64,000 nucleotides of DNA, from NCBI RefSeq assembly GCF_040362765.1, contig NZ_BAABWK010000001.1:1961501-2025500 (forward strand). Direction: 5' to 3'. Position numbers and translations under genes: made by a program. The notes beneath the pieces were generated by a model. The model ran no database searches. It was not told the origin of the DNA and worked only from the letters and a program-made list of their open reading frames with translations. The stretch's first letter is position 1. Each line of letters opens with the position of its first letter. This DNA is from Pyruvatibacter sp. HU-CL02332. GTDB taxonomy: Bacteria; Pseudomonadota; Alphaproteobacteria; CGMCC-115125. Below are positions 34,386-43,477 of this stretch, in pieces.

Positions 34386-34988
34386 ATGGCGCACATCACG
34401 TTCTGGTTCGATTTTGCCTCGACCTATTCCTACCTCGCCGCCATGCGCATCGCAGACGTCGCCGAGGGTCGTGGTGTTAGCGTAACGTGGCAGCCGTTTC
34501 TGCTCGGGCCTATCTTCGGCGCGCAAGGTTGGACCGATAGTCCGTTCAATATCTACGAGGCCAAGGGCAAGTACATGTGGCGAGATATGGCCCGACTGGC
34601 GGACGCGTTAGACGTGCCTTTCAAAAGGCCCACCACGTTTCCACAAAACTCGCTACTGGCCGGTCGTGTCGCCTGTGTCGGTCAGGATGAAGGGTGGGTG
34701 GCGGATTTTACACAAGCTACATACACCGCACAGTTCGGCAGGGGACAAGACATCTCAACCGCTGAAGACCTGACCCCGATCCTCACGAGCCTTGGTCTTG
34801 ATGCAGCTGACGTGTTCGCGCGCGCAACGTCTTCAGATGGCAAGCTTGCTCTGAGAGCAGGCACTGATGCAGCTATCGCGGCAGGTGTCTTTGGTGCGCC
34901 TTCCTTCACAACCAACGATGGTGAGCTGTTCTGGGGAAGCGATCGGCTGGAGGAAGCGGTGGATTGGGCCGCGACCCATGCCGCCTGA
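34386..34988 (+). CDS. 2-hydroxychromene-2-carboxylate isomerase (DsbA-like)
   Basis: Glutathione-dependent isomerase family with a thioredoxin fold, 200 residues. The N-terminus ITFWFDFASTYSYLAAMRI carries the Ser/Thr-containing active-site region (no CxxC), and FGAPSFTTNDGELFWGSDRL is the family C-terminus. The classic reaction is in naphthalene degradation, but many homologues have unknown substrates. It follows the thioesterases after 68 bases and overlaps the MATE gene by 11. Confidence 0.88.
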   Translation: MAHITFWFDFASTYSYLAAMRIADVAEGRGVSVTWQPFLLGPIFGAQGWTDSPFNIYEAKGKYMWRDMARLADALDVPFKRPTTFPQNSLLAGRVACVGQDEGWVADFTQATYTAQFGRGQDISTAEDLTPILTSLGLDAADVFARATSSDGKLALRAGTDAAIAAGVFGAPSFTTNDGELFWGSDRLEEAVDWAATHAA

Positions 34989-36327
34989 GCAATCGCCCGC
35001 TGTCGCCGAGCCAAAGCCGGTCACCCACGGGCGCGTGTGGGCCGTGGCAGGTCCGATCATCATATCGAACTCCACTGTGCCGCTTATCGGGATCGCGGAC
35101 ACTGCAGTGATCGGTCATCTCGGCGAAGCGGCGTTTATTGCTGCCATTGCCCTTGGTGCCATCATCTTCAGTTCCCTCTACTGGATTTTCGGCTTCCTGC
35201 GCATGGGCACCACGGGCCTCGTGGCGCAGGCGCTGGGCGCGAGAGACAATGCTGAAATCAGAAGTGCCATTCACCGTGCGATGCTGGTGGGCATCACCGC
35301 AGGAACATTGCTCGCGGTGTGTCAGGTGCCCCTGTCTGCGGCGATTTTCTTAGGCTTTGAAGCGGGTCCGCAGGTCGAAGCGCTGGCTGCAGAGTATTTT
35401 TCCATCCGTATCTGGGGCGCCCCGGCAATGCTGGTGAACTTTGCCATTCTTGGCTGGTTCATCGGCCTGCAGCGGGCCGATATTGCGCTCTATCTGCAGC
35501 TCTATCTCAACCTGGCCAATGTCGCGCTTGACGTTCTGTTCGTTGTGGGCGTCGGCATGAATGTCGACGGAGTTGCGTTGGGCACTGTCATTGCGGAATG
35601 GACCACAGTGATTGCCGGGGTAGGGCTTGTGGTCTGGCATGCACGGCGCAGCACCGGGGCAGCCTTTGCACCGGGCGATCGGGCGCGCCTGTGGAGCATG
35701 GATGCCCTGCGCCGGATGCTCAGCGTCAATGGGGACATCTTCATCCGGTCAGCGTTTCTCATGGCTGCCTTCATCTGGCTGACCATGCAGGGCGCGGCCC
35801 AAAGTGATGTTGTTCTTGCCGCCAATGGCGTGCTCTTGCACTTCCTCTACCTCGCCGCCCACGCACTGGATGGGTTTGCCTTCGCTAGCGAAGCACTCGT
35901 CGGCGAGAGCAAAGGCGCACGCAATCGTGCGCGGTTCCGGCAAGCAGCCATCCTGAGTTCCCTTTGGGCGGTCGCCTCCGCTGTCGCTTTCGCCCTGGTG
36001 TTCTGGTTGCTCGGAGCATGGTTTATCGGTCTGCTTACAAGCGTGGCGGACGTCCGGGAGACCGCCACCACTTATCTTGTATGGGCGGTGGTCTCGCCGC
36101 TCGCGGCCGTGGCCAGCTATCAACTGGACGGGATTTTCGTGGGGGCGACCCGCACCGCTGACATGCGCAACATGATGGCGCTGTCATTCGCGATCTACAT
36201 TGCTGCCTGGTGGGCGTTTCAACCCTGGGGCAATCACGGCCTGTGGGCAGCCTTTACACTCTTCAGCGTTGTGCGCGGCATCACGCTGGGCCTGCGATAT
36301 CCATCTCTCGAGCGCAGCATCGCCTGA
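34978..36327 (+). CDS. MATE family efflux transporter (DinF-like)
   Basis: Inner-membrane cation-coupled multidrug exporter, 449 residues with about twelve spans. WAVAGPIIISNSTVPLIGIADTAVIGHLG is typical of the first span of DinF-type MATE proteins (quoted parts: IIISNSTVPLIGIADTAVIG). ATG 34978 overlaps the preceding gene; an earlier in-frame ATG at 34867 lies inside it and is not needed. The exported compound is unknown. Confidence 0.9.
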   Translation: MPPEQSPAVAEPKPVTHGRVWAVAGPIIISNSTVPLIGIADTAVIGHLGEAAFIAAIALGAIIFSSLYWIFGFLRMGTTGLVAQALGARDNAEIRSAIHRAMLVGITAGTLLAVCQVPLSAAIFLGFEAGPQVEALAAEYFSIRIWGAPAMLVNFAILGWFIGLQRADIALYLQLYLNLANVALDVLFVVGVGMNVDGVALGTVIAEWTTVIAGVGLVVWHARRSTGAAFAPGDRARLWSMDALRRMLSVNGDIFIRSAFLMAAFIWLTMQGAAQSDVVLAANGVLLHFLYLAAHALDGFAFASEALVGESKGARNRARFRQAAILSSLWAVASAVAFALVFWLLGAWFIGLLTSVADVRETATTYLVWAVVSPLAAVASYQLDGIFVGATRTADMRNMMALSFAIYIAAWWAFQPWGNHGLWAAFTLFSVVRGITLGLRYPSLERSIA

Positions 36328-36336
36328 GTGTTCGGC

Positions 36337-36684
36337 CTAGAGAATATCGAGAACACTTTCAGGCGGGCGGCCAATAGCCGCTTTGATTGTGGTGATGACA
36401 ATGGGGCGTTCAATCAAAATCGGATTGGCAACCATGGCATCAATCAGCTGCGCATCTGTGAGACTGTCATCGCCAAGGCTCAACTCCTTGAACACAGCTT
36501 CGCCTTTGCGCATCACCTCACGCGGCCCTTTGCCCAGCTTCTTGAGAACAGCTTCCAGTTCCTGTGCTGTTGGAGGCGTTTTCAGATACTCCACAATTTC
36601 CGGCGTATGGCCGTTTTCCTGAAGCAGCTCAAGCGTCTGGCGCGACTTGGAGCAACGCGGATTGTGATAGATATGCAGCGACAT
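36337..36684 (-). CDS. arsC: ArsC family protein (arsenate reductase-like)
   Basis: Small thioredoxin-fold protein of 115 residues with the catalytic Cys in YHNPRCSKSRQTLELL and the RPIV...IGRPPE ending typical of ArsC. Glutaredoxin-coupled reduction of arsenate to arsenite is the family role. No arsR or arsB is nearby, so it may be a housekeeping ArsC/YffB-like protein. pyrD lies 15 bases upstream on the same strand. Confidence 0.9.
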   Translation of the reverse strand: MSLHIYHNPRCSKSRQTLELLQENGHTPEIVEYLKTPPTAQELEAVLKKLGKGPREVMRKGEAVFKELSLGDDSLTDAQLIDAMVANPILIERPIVITTIKAAIGRPPESVLDIL

Positions 36685-36698
36685 GGGAGTGTGTCCTC

Positions 36699-37769
36699 TT
36701 AGGATTTGAGATCAGCGCCGACGGCTTCATTGACCGACGCAAAGCCGTCACGCCGCAGCAACTCCGCCAGCTCATTCTTGATGCGTGGAATGAGTGATGG
36801 TCCGTCATAGCCAAAGGCTGTGTAAAGCTGCACCAGTGTCGCCCCGGCACGAATTTTTGCATATGCGCTTTCGCCAGACGAAACCCCTCCAGCGCCAATC
36901 AGCGTCAGGCGGTCTTTGTTGACATAGGCGGCCACGCGCAGGGCGGCAGTGGAAGGTTCGAGCAAGGGTGCACCTGACAACCCACCCGTTTGATCCTTGT
37001 TCGGACTCTTCAAGGTCTCAGGGCGTGCAATGGTCGTGTTGGAGACGATCAGGCCCTGAAAGCCCGTCTCGATGGCCACCTCAACCGCATCACGAATATC
37101 TTCAGCAGCAAGGTCCGGGGCGATCTTCAAAACGAGGGGCAGAGGTGCATCGGCAAATCCGGCGAGGGCATCACGCGCAGTGCTGACGCGCCCCGCAAGG
37201 TCGCGCAGGGCGTCGCGGGCCTGAAGGTCGCGAAGACCCGGCGTGTTGGGTGAGGACACATTGACCGTCACGTAGGACGCAAGCCCGGCCACATGATTGA
37301 GACCTGTCACATAGTCGGCAATACGGTCTTCGCTGTCTTTGTTGGCGCCGATATTGGCACCCACAATGCCGGGCTTGTCGTGGCGGGCTGCAAGCCGAGC
37401 GGTATAGGCATCAAGCCCCTGATTGTTGAAGCCAAGGCGGTTAATGACCGCGCGATCTTCTTCAAGCCGAAACATGCGTGGCTTGGGATTGCCCGGTTGC
37501 GGCTCGGGCGTCACGGTGCCCGCTTCGGCAAATCCAAATCCAAGTGCCAGAAGGGCGTCCGGCACGCGGGCGTCCTTGTCAAAGCCCGCTGCAACACCGA
37601 CCGGATTCGGGAATGTCAGGCCCATGGCGTCGGCCCGCAAAACCGGATCTGCAGAGGTCGTGTCAGTTGGCCCAAAGCCCGCTGCCAAAGCTCGCACAGC
37701 CAGCACATGGGCCAGTTCTGGCGGCAACTTGCGCAGCAGGCGCGCGCCGATCATTGCAAGTGCGCTCAT
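36699..37769 (-). CDS. pyrD: Quinone-dependent dihydroorotate dehydrogenase PyrD
   Basis: Class 2, membrane-associated, FMN enzyme oxidising dihydroorotate to orotate with electrons passed to ubiquinone. The N-terminal helix region (LLRKLPPELAHVLAVRAL) is the class 2 membrane-binding part. FMN/substrate motifs are NRLGFNNQGLDAY, NVSSPNTPGLRDLQ and SNTTIARPE, with LIGAGGVSSGESAYAKIRAG. 356 residues. The start overlaps the DUF952 stop by 4 bases. Confidence 0.95.
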   Translation of the reverse strand: MSALAMIGARLLRKLPPELAHVLAVRALAAGFGPTDTTSADPVLRADAMGLTFPNPVGVAAGFDKDARVPDALLALGFGFAEAGTVTPEPQPGNPKPRMFRLEEDRAVINRLGFNNQGLDAYTARLAARHDKPGIVGANIGANKDSEDRIADYVTGLNHVAGLASYVTVNVSSPNTPGLRDLQARDALRDLAGRVSTARDALAGFADAPLPLVLKIAPDLAAEDIRDAVEVAIETGFQGLIVSNTTIARPETLKSPNKDQTGGLSGAPLLEPSTAALRVAAYVNKDRLTLIGAGGVSSGESAYAKIRAGATLVQLYTAFGYDGPSLIPRIKNELAELLRRDGFASVNEAVGADLKS

Positions 37770-38125
37770 GAGTCCGTGTCCGCATCAAGGGCTGGTACCT
37801 GTGGCGCACCATCATCATCCATGGGCAAAGGTTTCACCCAGAACACGGCAGACGTAGGCAACGCGCCATAAAGATGCGGGAAGAGTTGCCCGCCTCGAGA
37901 TTCCTCCCACTTGAGGCCCTCTCCCAGAGGCGTCGCATCAACAGCCACGACCACAAGGTCGGGCGTGTTGCTGAAATACAGGCGCGCAGTCTCTGGCGTC
38001 TGCTCTGCCGTCGAAAAGTGGATGTATCCATCGGCCAGATCAATGCCGGCGCCGGTGAATTCGCCTGCGGTTTCAGCCTCGTCCCAAAGCGACTTGGGGC
38101 AGATTTTGTAAATCACTGATGTCAT
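37766..38125 (-). CDS. DUF952 family protein
   Basis: 119-residue cytoplasmic protein. YKICPKSLWDEAETAGEFTG, DGYIHFSTAEQTPETAR and LFPHLYGALP are hallmarks of DUF952, a small family often next to pyrD in alphaproteobacteria. It is related to glutathione S-transferase-fused proteins in some genomes; function is unknown. ATG 38125 gives the conserved start; the frame runs back to 38161. Confidence 0.88.
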   Translation of the reverse strand: MTSVIYKICPKSLWDEAETAGEFTGAGIDLADGYIHFSTAEQTPETARLYFSNTPDLVVVAVDATPLGEGLKWEESRGGQLFPHLYGALPTSAVFWVKPLPMDDDGAPQVPALDADTDS

Positions 38126-38225
38126 GAGAGGTGAGGTGCCACAGGGGGAAAGCGGCGGCAAGGGTGGCTTGCGGACAAAGGAATTTGTTCCTATGTTGGG
38201 GTCACTGATTCACAGAAAGCATCTC

Positions 38226-38900
38226 ATGCTTACCCATCGCGAAATCTGGCAAGCCATTGATACGCTCGCGCAGCGCTCAGGACTGAGCGCGTCGGGCCTT
38301 GCGCGTGCAGCTGGTCTCGACCCCACCACTTTCAACCGCTCCAAACGCATGGCGTCCAACGGCAAGCAGCGCTGGCCGAGCACGGAAAGCCTGTCCAAGG
38401 CGCTTGAAGCGGCGGGCACCAGCATGGAGGAGTTTGTCGGCTTTATCCGTGATGGCGGCACGCTTGAGGATGTGGATGGTTTTGCAAACCCGGGCGCTTT
38501 TGGCGGTGGCATTCCCGTGATCGGTCTTGCGCAGGCAGGCACGGGTGGCTTTTTTGGCGATGCCGGGTTTCCCGTAGGCGGTGCATGGGAGCGGGTTGAT
38601 TTGCCCGGAGCCTCTGCTGGGGCAGGTGATGAAAACATGTATGCGCTGGAAATTTCTGGCGACAGCATGGCCCCGGTCTATCGCAAGGGCGATATCATCG
38701 TTGTCTCTCCCGCTGCTGCCGTCCGGGTCGGGGACCGCGTGGTGGCCAAGACACTGGATGGCGAGGTTATGGCCAAAGAACTGCGGGCTCAGAACTCCAA
38801 ACGCATCGTGCTCGCGTCGCTCAACCCGTCTTTTGAAGATCTTGAGTTCAAGCCGTCGCAAATTCAGTGGCTTGCCCGCATCGTCTGGGCCCGCCAGTAA
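38226..38900 (+). CDS. HTH regulator with S24 (LexA-like) peptidase domain
   Basis: 224 residues. N-terminal DNA-binding part (LAQRSGLSASGLARAAGLDP) followed by an S24 domain with Ser147 (GDSMAP) and Lys184 (EVMAKEL). An Ala-Gly pair at 104-105 (LAQAGTGG) stands where LexA is self-cleaved. The conserved N-terminus fixes ATG 38226; frames running back to 38124 are not supported. It could be a cleavable repressor responding to DNA damage or another stress. No phage genes are nearby. Confidence 0.88.
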   Translation: MLTHREIWQAIDTLAQRSGLSASGLARAAGLDPTTFNRSKRMASNGKQRWPSTESLSKALEAAGTSMEEFVGFIRDGGTLEDVDGFANPGAFGGGIPVIGLAQAGTGGFFGDAGFPVGGAWERVDLPGASAGAGDENMYALEISGDSMAPVYRKGDIIVVSPAAAVRVGDRVVAKTLDGEVMAKELRAQNSKRIVLASLNPSFEDLEFKPSQIQWLARIVWARQ

Positions 38901-38912
38901 TCTGCGTGTCCG

Positions 38913-39731
38913 TTAATAGCTCGCCTGCGCGCGATCAATCTCTCGCTTGAGCATGGCTTCGTTGCCCGAACGGTAGGCCCGTAACAACCGGTCAATCTGC
39001 CGTGCCGTAAATCGTTCAAAGGCATTTTGCGCCGGCATGTTGCGCGCCGCGATCAAGATGCGTTCAGCTTCCTGCCCGAAAGTATCCGCATTATGCGCCA
39101 GCAGCTGAAGCGCGCATTGGTGCAACACAATAATGCTGACGTCCTGCGCCTCGACTGCAGCGCGGATGTCCGCAAGCCCGCCTGCACGGTTGGCGTCATA
39201 GAGCGCAGAGGCAAGCAAAGGACCCGCGCCCTTCACGATTTCAAGATGCCACGTGCCCGACAAAGCGCGTGCCCAGGCATTGTCCGGCTCAAGAGACAGG
39301 GCTGTATCAATCGCGTCGCGCGCCTTGGTGGCAAGCCCTTGCTGGTGGGCGATGTAATCTCCCAGCGCGCGCCCCTGATATCCAAGCGCCACGGCAAGTT
39401 GCATGTGCCCCTCTATGTACGCAGGATCACGCGTTATGGCTGAAGAAGCTGCGTCCTTTGCCTCAGCAACCAGCTGGCCTCTGATGCCGCGAGAGCCGGT
39501 CCGGGCCGCAGCTAAAAATGCACGGGCTGCGAGTGCGTCTCCCGCTGCTGTTTGCTCCAGAAGTCCCGCCTTCGCGGCCTTGGTGTAGCTACCTGCGTCA
39601 TACAGGTCGAACGCCTGTGCGGACAGTGGACCGGATTCGGGTGTCTGCGCATGCGCTGACGGGCTGACAAAAGGCAGCGCAATCAACGCGACGCCAAGCA
39701 GGGTACTGATAAATCCATGTGTGCATTTCAT
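38913..39731 (-). CDS. Exported TPR-like repeat protein
   Basis: 272 residues with a signal peptide (GFISTLLGVALIALPFVSPS, cleaved near AHA) and helical repeats of TPR kind, for example SLEPDNAWARALSGTWHLEI. It is probably periplasmic. ATG 39731 begins a normal signal peptide. Similar proteins in alphaproteobacteria are annotated only as hypothetical. It converges with the S24 gene at a 12-base gap and follows lysK by 62 bases. Confidence 0.75.
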   Translation of the reverse strand: MKCTHGFISTLLGVALIALPFVSPSAHAQTPESGPLSAQAFDLYDAGSYTKAAKAGLLEQTAAGDALAARAFLAAARTGSRGIRGQLVAEAKDAASSAITRDPAYIEGHMQLAVALGYQGRALGDYIAHQQGLATKARDAIDTALSLEPDNAWARALSGTWHLEIVKGAGPLLASALYDANRAGGLADIRAAVEAQDVSIIVLHQCALQLLAHNADTFGQEAERILIAARNMPAQNAFERFTARQIDRLLRAYRSGNEAMLKREIDRAQASY

Positions 39732-39793
39732 GCTTACATGATTTGCGTTGTTCGTTCTGCAAAGCAAGGTGTGCAGATGACCAAAGCAGGAGC

Positions 39794-41404
39794 CTAGGCG
39801 TTTTTCTCCAGCGCCTTTGCAATCATCTCGCGCGTCTCTTCAATCCCGTACAAGGCGACGAAGGATCCAAAACGTGGACCCTGAGATTGTCCAAGCAACA
39901 CTTCGTAGAGTGCGCTGAACCATGCCCGCAGCGGCTCAAATCCATGCTCTTTGCCAACGGCAAAGACTTCGTTCTGGATGGTTTCTGCGTCCGCGTTGCT
40001 GTCAAGCGCGCCGATGCGGTCAGACAGTACCTGCATGGCGTCAGCTTCCTGAGATGTCGGCGCGCGGAAGACCTTTGCCGGTTTCACAAAGTCGTGGAAG
40101 TAGGTGATCGCGTAGCCGACCATTTCATCCAGTAGCGGGTACGTCTCAGGCGTAGCTCCGGGAACATAGCGCGAAATGAAACCCCATAGAACGTCTTTGT
40201 CTTCGGAGTTCGATGCACTCACGAGATTGAGCAGGATGTTGAACGAGATCGGCACTTCATCCGTTGGCGGATTACCATCATGGATGTGCCATACGGGATT
40301 CATCAGTTGCTTGGCTGGCTCAAGCTTTGAGTAGCTCGCGCGATGCGACAGATATTCGTCCACATTCTTCGGGATCACATCGAAATAAAGACGCTTGGCT
40401 TTGCGCGGTGATGCAAACATGAAGTTGTTCAGGCTTTCAGGCGACGCATAACGTAGCCACTCGTCAATGGTCAGCCCATTGCCGCGTGACTTTGAAATCT
40501 TCTCGCCGTTCTCGTCCAGAAACAGTTCGTAGTTGAAGCCTTCAGGTGGTTGACCGCCCATGGCCTTGCAGATGCGGCTGGATAGCTTCACCGACTCGAT
40601 CAGGTCCTTGCCGGCCATCTCATAGTCAACACCCAGCGCGAACCAGCGCAACGCCCAGTCGGCCTTCCATTGGCACTTAACGGCTCCGCCGGTAACGGGC
40701 ACATCTACCGGGTCACCGGTTTCAGGGTCCTCATAGGTCACAATGCCCTTCGCCGTGTCGCGTGCCACCAGGGGCACCTGAAGCACCACGCCGGTGCGCG
40801 GACAGATCGGCAGGAAGGGCGAATAGGTCGCCTGACGTTCTGGTCCAAGCGTTGGCAGAATGATGCCCATGACCTTGTCATAGACCTCAAGCATGCGCAT
40901 CAGCGCCTCATCAAAACGACCGCTGGTGTAGTTGTCTGTGGCACTTTCAAACTCGTAGTCAAAGCCAAAGCGGTCCAGAAACACGCGCAAGCGGGCGTTG
41001 TTGGCTGCCCCAAAGCTGGTGTGCTCGTTGGAGAACGGGTCTGGGACCCGCGTCAGGGGCTTGCCCAGATGCTGCTGCATCATCTCCTGATTGGGCACAT
41101 TGTCCGGCACTTTGCGCAGGCCGTCCATGTCATCGGAGAAACACACAAGCTTGGTCGGGACATCGCTCAGGACACTGAAAGCATGCCGCACCATTGAGGT
41201 GCGTGCGACCTCACCAAACGTGCCGATATGCGGCAGACCGGAAGGTCCATAGCCTGTTTCGAACAGCACAAAGCTTTTATCGCCGAGGCCTTGTTTTTCC
41301 ACCCGTGCCACCAGTTTCCGGGCCTCTTCAAAGGGCCAGGCCTTGCTGTCACTCGCAAGGGCGGAAAGGTCGTCTGCCAGGGTCTGGGTGGAGGTCTCGT
41401 TCAT
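39794..41404 (-). CDS. lysK: Lysyl-tRNA synthetase, class I
   Basis: Charges tRNA-Lys with lysine. This is the class I, archaeal-like form kept in alphaproteobacteria, with a HIGH-type motif in [14 protein letters not shown] (about residues 53-66) and KMSKS-type KISKSRGNG in the middle. 536 residues. It is unrelated to the class II LysS of most bacteria. The divergent histidine kinase gene starts about 155 bases away. Confidence 0.95.
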   Translation of the reverse strand: MNETSTQTLADDLSALASDSKAWPFEEARKLVARVEKQGLGDKSFVLFETGYGPSGLPHIGTFGEVARTSMVRHAFSVLSDVPTKLVCFSDDMDGLRKVPDNVPNQEMMQQHLGKPLTRVPDPFSNEHTSFGAANNARLRVFLDRFGFDYEFESATDNYTSGRFDEALMRMLEVYDKVMGIILPTLGPERQATYSPFLPICPRTGVVLQVPLVARDTAKGIVTYEDPETGDPVDVPVTGGAVKCQWKADWALRWFALGVDYEMAGKDLIESVKLSSRICKAMGGQPPEGFNYELFLDENGEKISKSRGNGLTIDEWLRYASPESLNNFMFASPRKAKRLYFDVIPKNVDEYLSHRASYSKLEPAKQLMNPVWHIHDGNPPTDEVPISFNILLNLVSASNSEDKDVLWGFISRYVPGATPETYPLLDEMVGYAITYFHDFVKPAKVFRAPTSQEADAMQVLSDRIGALDSNADAETIQNEVFAVGKEHGFEPLRAWFSALYEVLLGQSQGPRFGSFVALYGIEETREMIAKALEKNA

Positions 41405-41558
41405 TGGGAAAAGTCCCGGTTCAAAGCTAAAGCGTTAATAGAATTTAAGGTCGCGGACCCTAGTGTTGCGAGGGTGCGCCGTCAATTCGACCTCTTACGG
41501 GGTAAGGGAGTTCAGGCGCGACTTGGTGGACAGGCTTCCGGTTATATCGTCGGATGCC
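41405..41558. promoter_or_regulatory. Divergent region between lysK and the histidine kinase
   Basis: 154 bases holding promoters for both genes. A TTAA-N6-TTAA pair lies near 41435-41448, one base short of a CtrA box. Nothing else is recognised. Confidence 0.3.
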
Positions 41559-43460
41559 ATGTTGAGTAGGGCAGAGATGCATCCGCGTGGGTCAGATCAA
41601 GTGCATCAGGAAGCCGATGTTCCTGAGCCTGAAAATACTGCAGACGGGCGCGATGGCCGTATTGATCCGGCACTGGAAGCGCGCGCCCGCAGGGATCTGA
41701 TCGATTTTCTCTATGCCCAGTCAGCGTCTGGCCGATTGACGCCGGTTTTTGTCTTTTCCATCTGTTTCGCCCTGTTCTTTCCCTATGTGTCGTGGTGGAC
41801 GCTGCCGCTGGTCTTGGCGTTTCAACTCGGCGGTACCGGGCTCGGCGAGGTGCTTCGCCGCCGCCATGCCCGGCTGTCTCCTGATGCAGATCGGGGGCCT
41901 TGGGCTCGCGGTTACATGCTCGTCAGCGCCATTTGCGGTGTAAGCTGGGGGCTTGTCGGTTCGCTATGGCTCATTCCGGAAAAACCCGAGCTTCAGGTCG
42001 TTCTGGTCATGGTGTTGATTGCTGGCGTCACGGGTTCCCTTGTGTCCCGGTCGCCGCATCTCCCATCTTTGTTCATCTTTACGGCCGCCCTGGGTGCCCC
42101 CTTCATAGCTGTGCAACTCACGATGGGTGTCTATGGCGTTGCGATCGCATTGCTGGCGTTGCTCTTCGCCTACAGCATGCAGGGGTGGGGACGGGGCTTG
42201 AACCGGATGTATATCCGAGAGGCGGCAGCCCGGTTGCGGGCGAATGATCTCGTGCGGGACCTGGAAACTGCGCGTGACGTAGCCGAAGCCCGTGCTGAAG
42301 AAGCCATTGAAGCCCGCCACGCCGCAGAAGCAGGTGCCCGCGCGAAAACGGAGTTCCTGGCGACCATCAGTCACGAAGTGCGCACGCCCCTGAATGGCAT
42401 TCAGGGCATGGCTGAGCTGATGCAGGACACACCCTTGTCCGACAATCAGCAGGACTGGCTGACAACCATCCGGGAGAGTGCTGACAATCTGGGCATCATT
42501 CTCGACGACATCATCGACATGTCTCTGCATGAATCGGGCGCAGCCGACTGTGAACGCGCGTCATATGACCCAAGGGTGATCGCGACGCAGATCATCGGCA
42601 TTCATGAGCCGGAGGCCCGCCGCAAGGACCTTGAGATAAACATGGTCGTCCTGCCTGAGGTGCCCATGACAGCGACCGGGGATGAGAAACGGTGTCGTCA
42701 GGCACTGCTGAACCTCGTTGGAAACGCGGTGAAGTTTACTGATAGTGGCAGGGTCTCCATCAAGCTATCCGTTGAAATGTCCCCGGAAATTGGCGCCGAC
42801 GTGCTGCGATATGCCGTGCGCGATACGGGTATCGGCGTTGCACCGGCAAGCCTCTCGAACCTGTTTGCCGAGTTTGTTCAGGTCGACCAGTCGATCACTC
42901 GCCGCCATGGCGGGCGAGGTCTTGGGTTGGCACTGGTAAAACGCATTGTTGAGCAGATGGATGGCCACGTGGGTGTGCGCAGCACACTAGGGGAGGGGTC
43001 TGAGTTCTGGTTCGACGTACCGCTGTCCAAGCGGGCCGTTCCTGGTAGCGGTGATGCAAAGGTCAACGAAAGAGCGCTGGGGATTGTCAGCTCCAAGATC
43101 ACAGATCTTGAAAACGCCTTGGGTGAAGCAAAAGCTCATGAAATCGTTGAGGCCTGTCTCGATGCGGCCTGGACGCTGGCTGAAACTATTGAAACTGCGC
43201 GGCGCAACGGCGACATTGAAGCGGTGGGGCGTGCGGCTCATGACCTCAAATCGACCTCCGGCAACATTGGCCTGAGTGCACTGGAAGCCAGAGCAGGCAC
43301 AATCGAGGCTGCCGTGCGTTCCGGTGATCGAGCAACAGCGTTGGAGCAGGCCTCTTTGGTGCCCGGTGAAACAGCCATGGCCCAAACGGACCTTGTGGCC
43401 AGCCATCCTCAGTTTGCGCGGGTCGGCAGGAGCGGCAGAGCCAGCGCAAAAGCCTCGTAA
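41559..43460 (+). CDS. Membrane histidine kinase with C-terminal HPt domain
   Basis: 633 residues with ATG 41559 (ATG 41577, preceded by AGGGCAGAG, is an alternative). About six membrane spans lie at 60-210, then a coiled coil, a dimerisation/phospho-acceptor domain (His272, FLATISHEVRTPLNG) and an ATPase domain: N-box LLNLVGNAVKFT, G1 RDTGIGV, G2 GGRGLGLAL. A C-terminal HPt domain carries His561 in AAHDLKSTSGNIG. There is no receiver domain between the kinase and the HPt. No cognate response regulator is adjacent. Confidence 0.9.
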   Translation: MLSRAEMHPRGSDQVHQEADVPEPENTADGRDGRIDPALEARARRDLIDFLYAQSASGRLTPVFVFSICFALFFPYVSWWTLPLVLAFQLGGTGLGEVLRRRHARLSPDADRGPWARGYMLVSAICGVSWGLVGSLWLIPEKPELQVVLVMVLIAGVTGSLVSRSPHLPSLFIFTAALGAPFIAVQLTMGVYGVAIALLALLFAYSMQGWGRGLNRMYIREAAARLRANDLVRDLETARDVAEARAEEAIEARHAAEAGARAKTEFLATISHEVRTPLNGIQGMAELMQDTPLSDNQQDWLTTIRESADNLGIILDDIIDMSLHESGAADCERASYDPRVIATQIIGIHEPEARRKDLEINMVVLPEVPMTATGDEKRCRQALLNLVGNAVKFTDSGRVSIKLSVEMSPEIGADVLRYAVRDTGIGVAPASLSNLFAEFVQVDQSITRRHGGRGLGLALVKRIVEQMDGHVGVRSTLGEGSEFWFDVPLSKRAVPGSGDAKVNERALGIVSSKITDLENALGEAKAHEIVEACLDAAWTLAETIETARRNGDIEAVGRAAHDLKSTSGNIGLSALEARAGTIEAAVRSGDRATALEQASLVPGETAMAQTDLVASHPQFARVGRSGRASAKAS

Positions 43461-43477
43461 GAGCCGTCTGCATCGCT

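Noticed and set aside
38226-38900. Prophage repressor
   Set aside because: The S24 regulator has no phage genes around it and its neighbours are housekeeping genes.
41435-41448. CtrA box near lysK and the kinase
   Set aside because: The spacing is N6 rather than N7, so it is only a near match.
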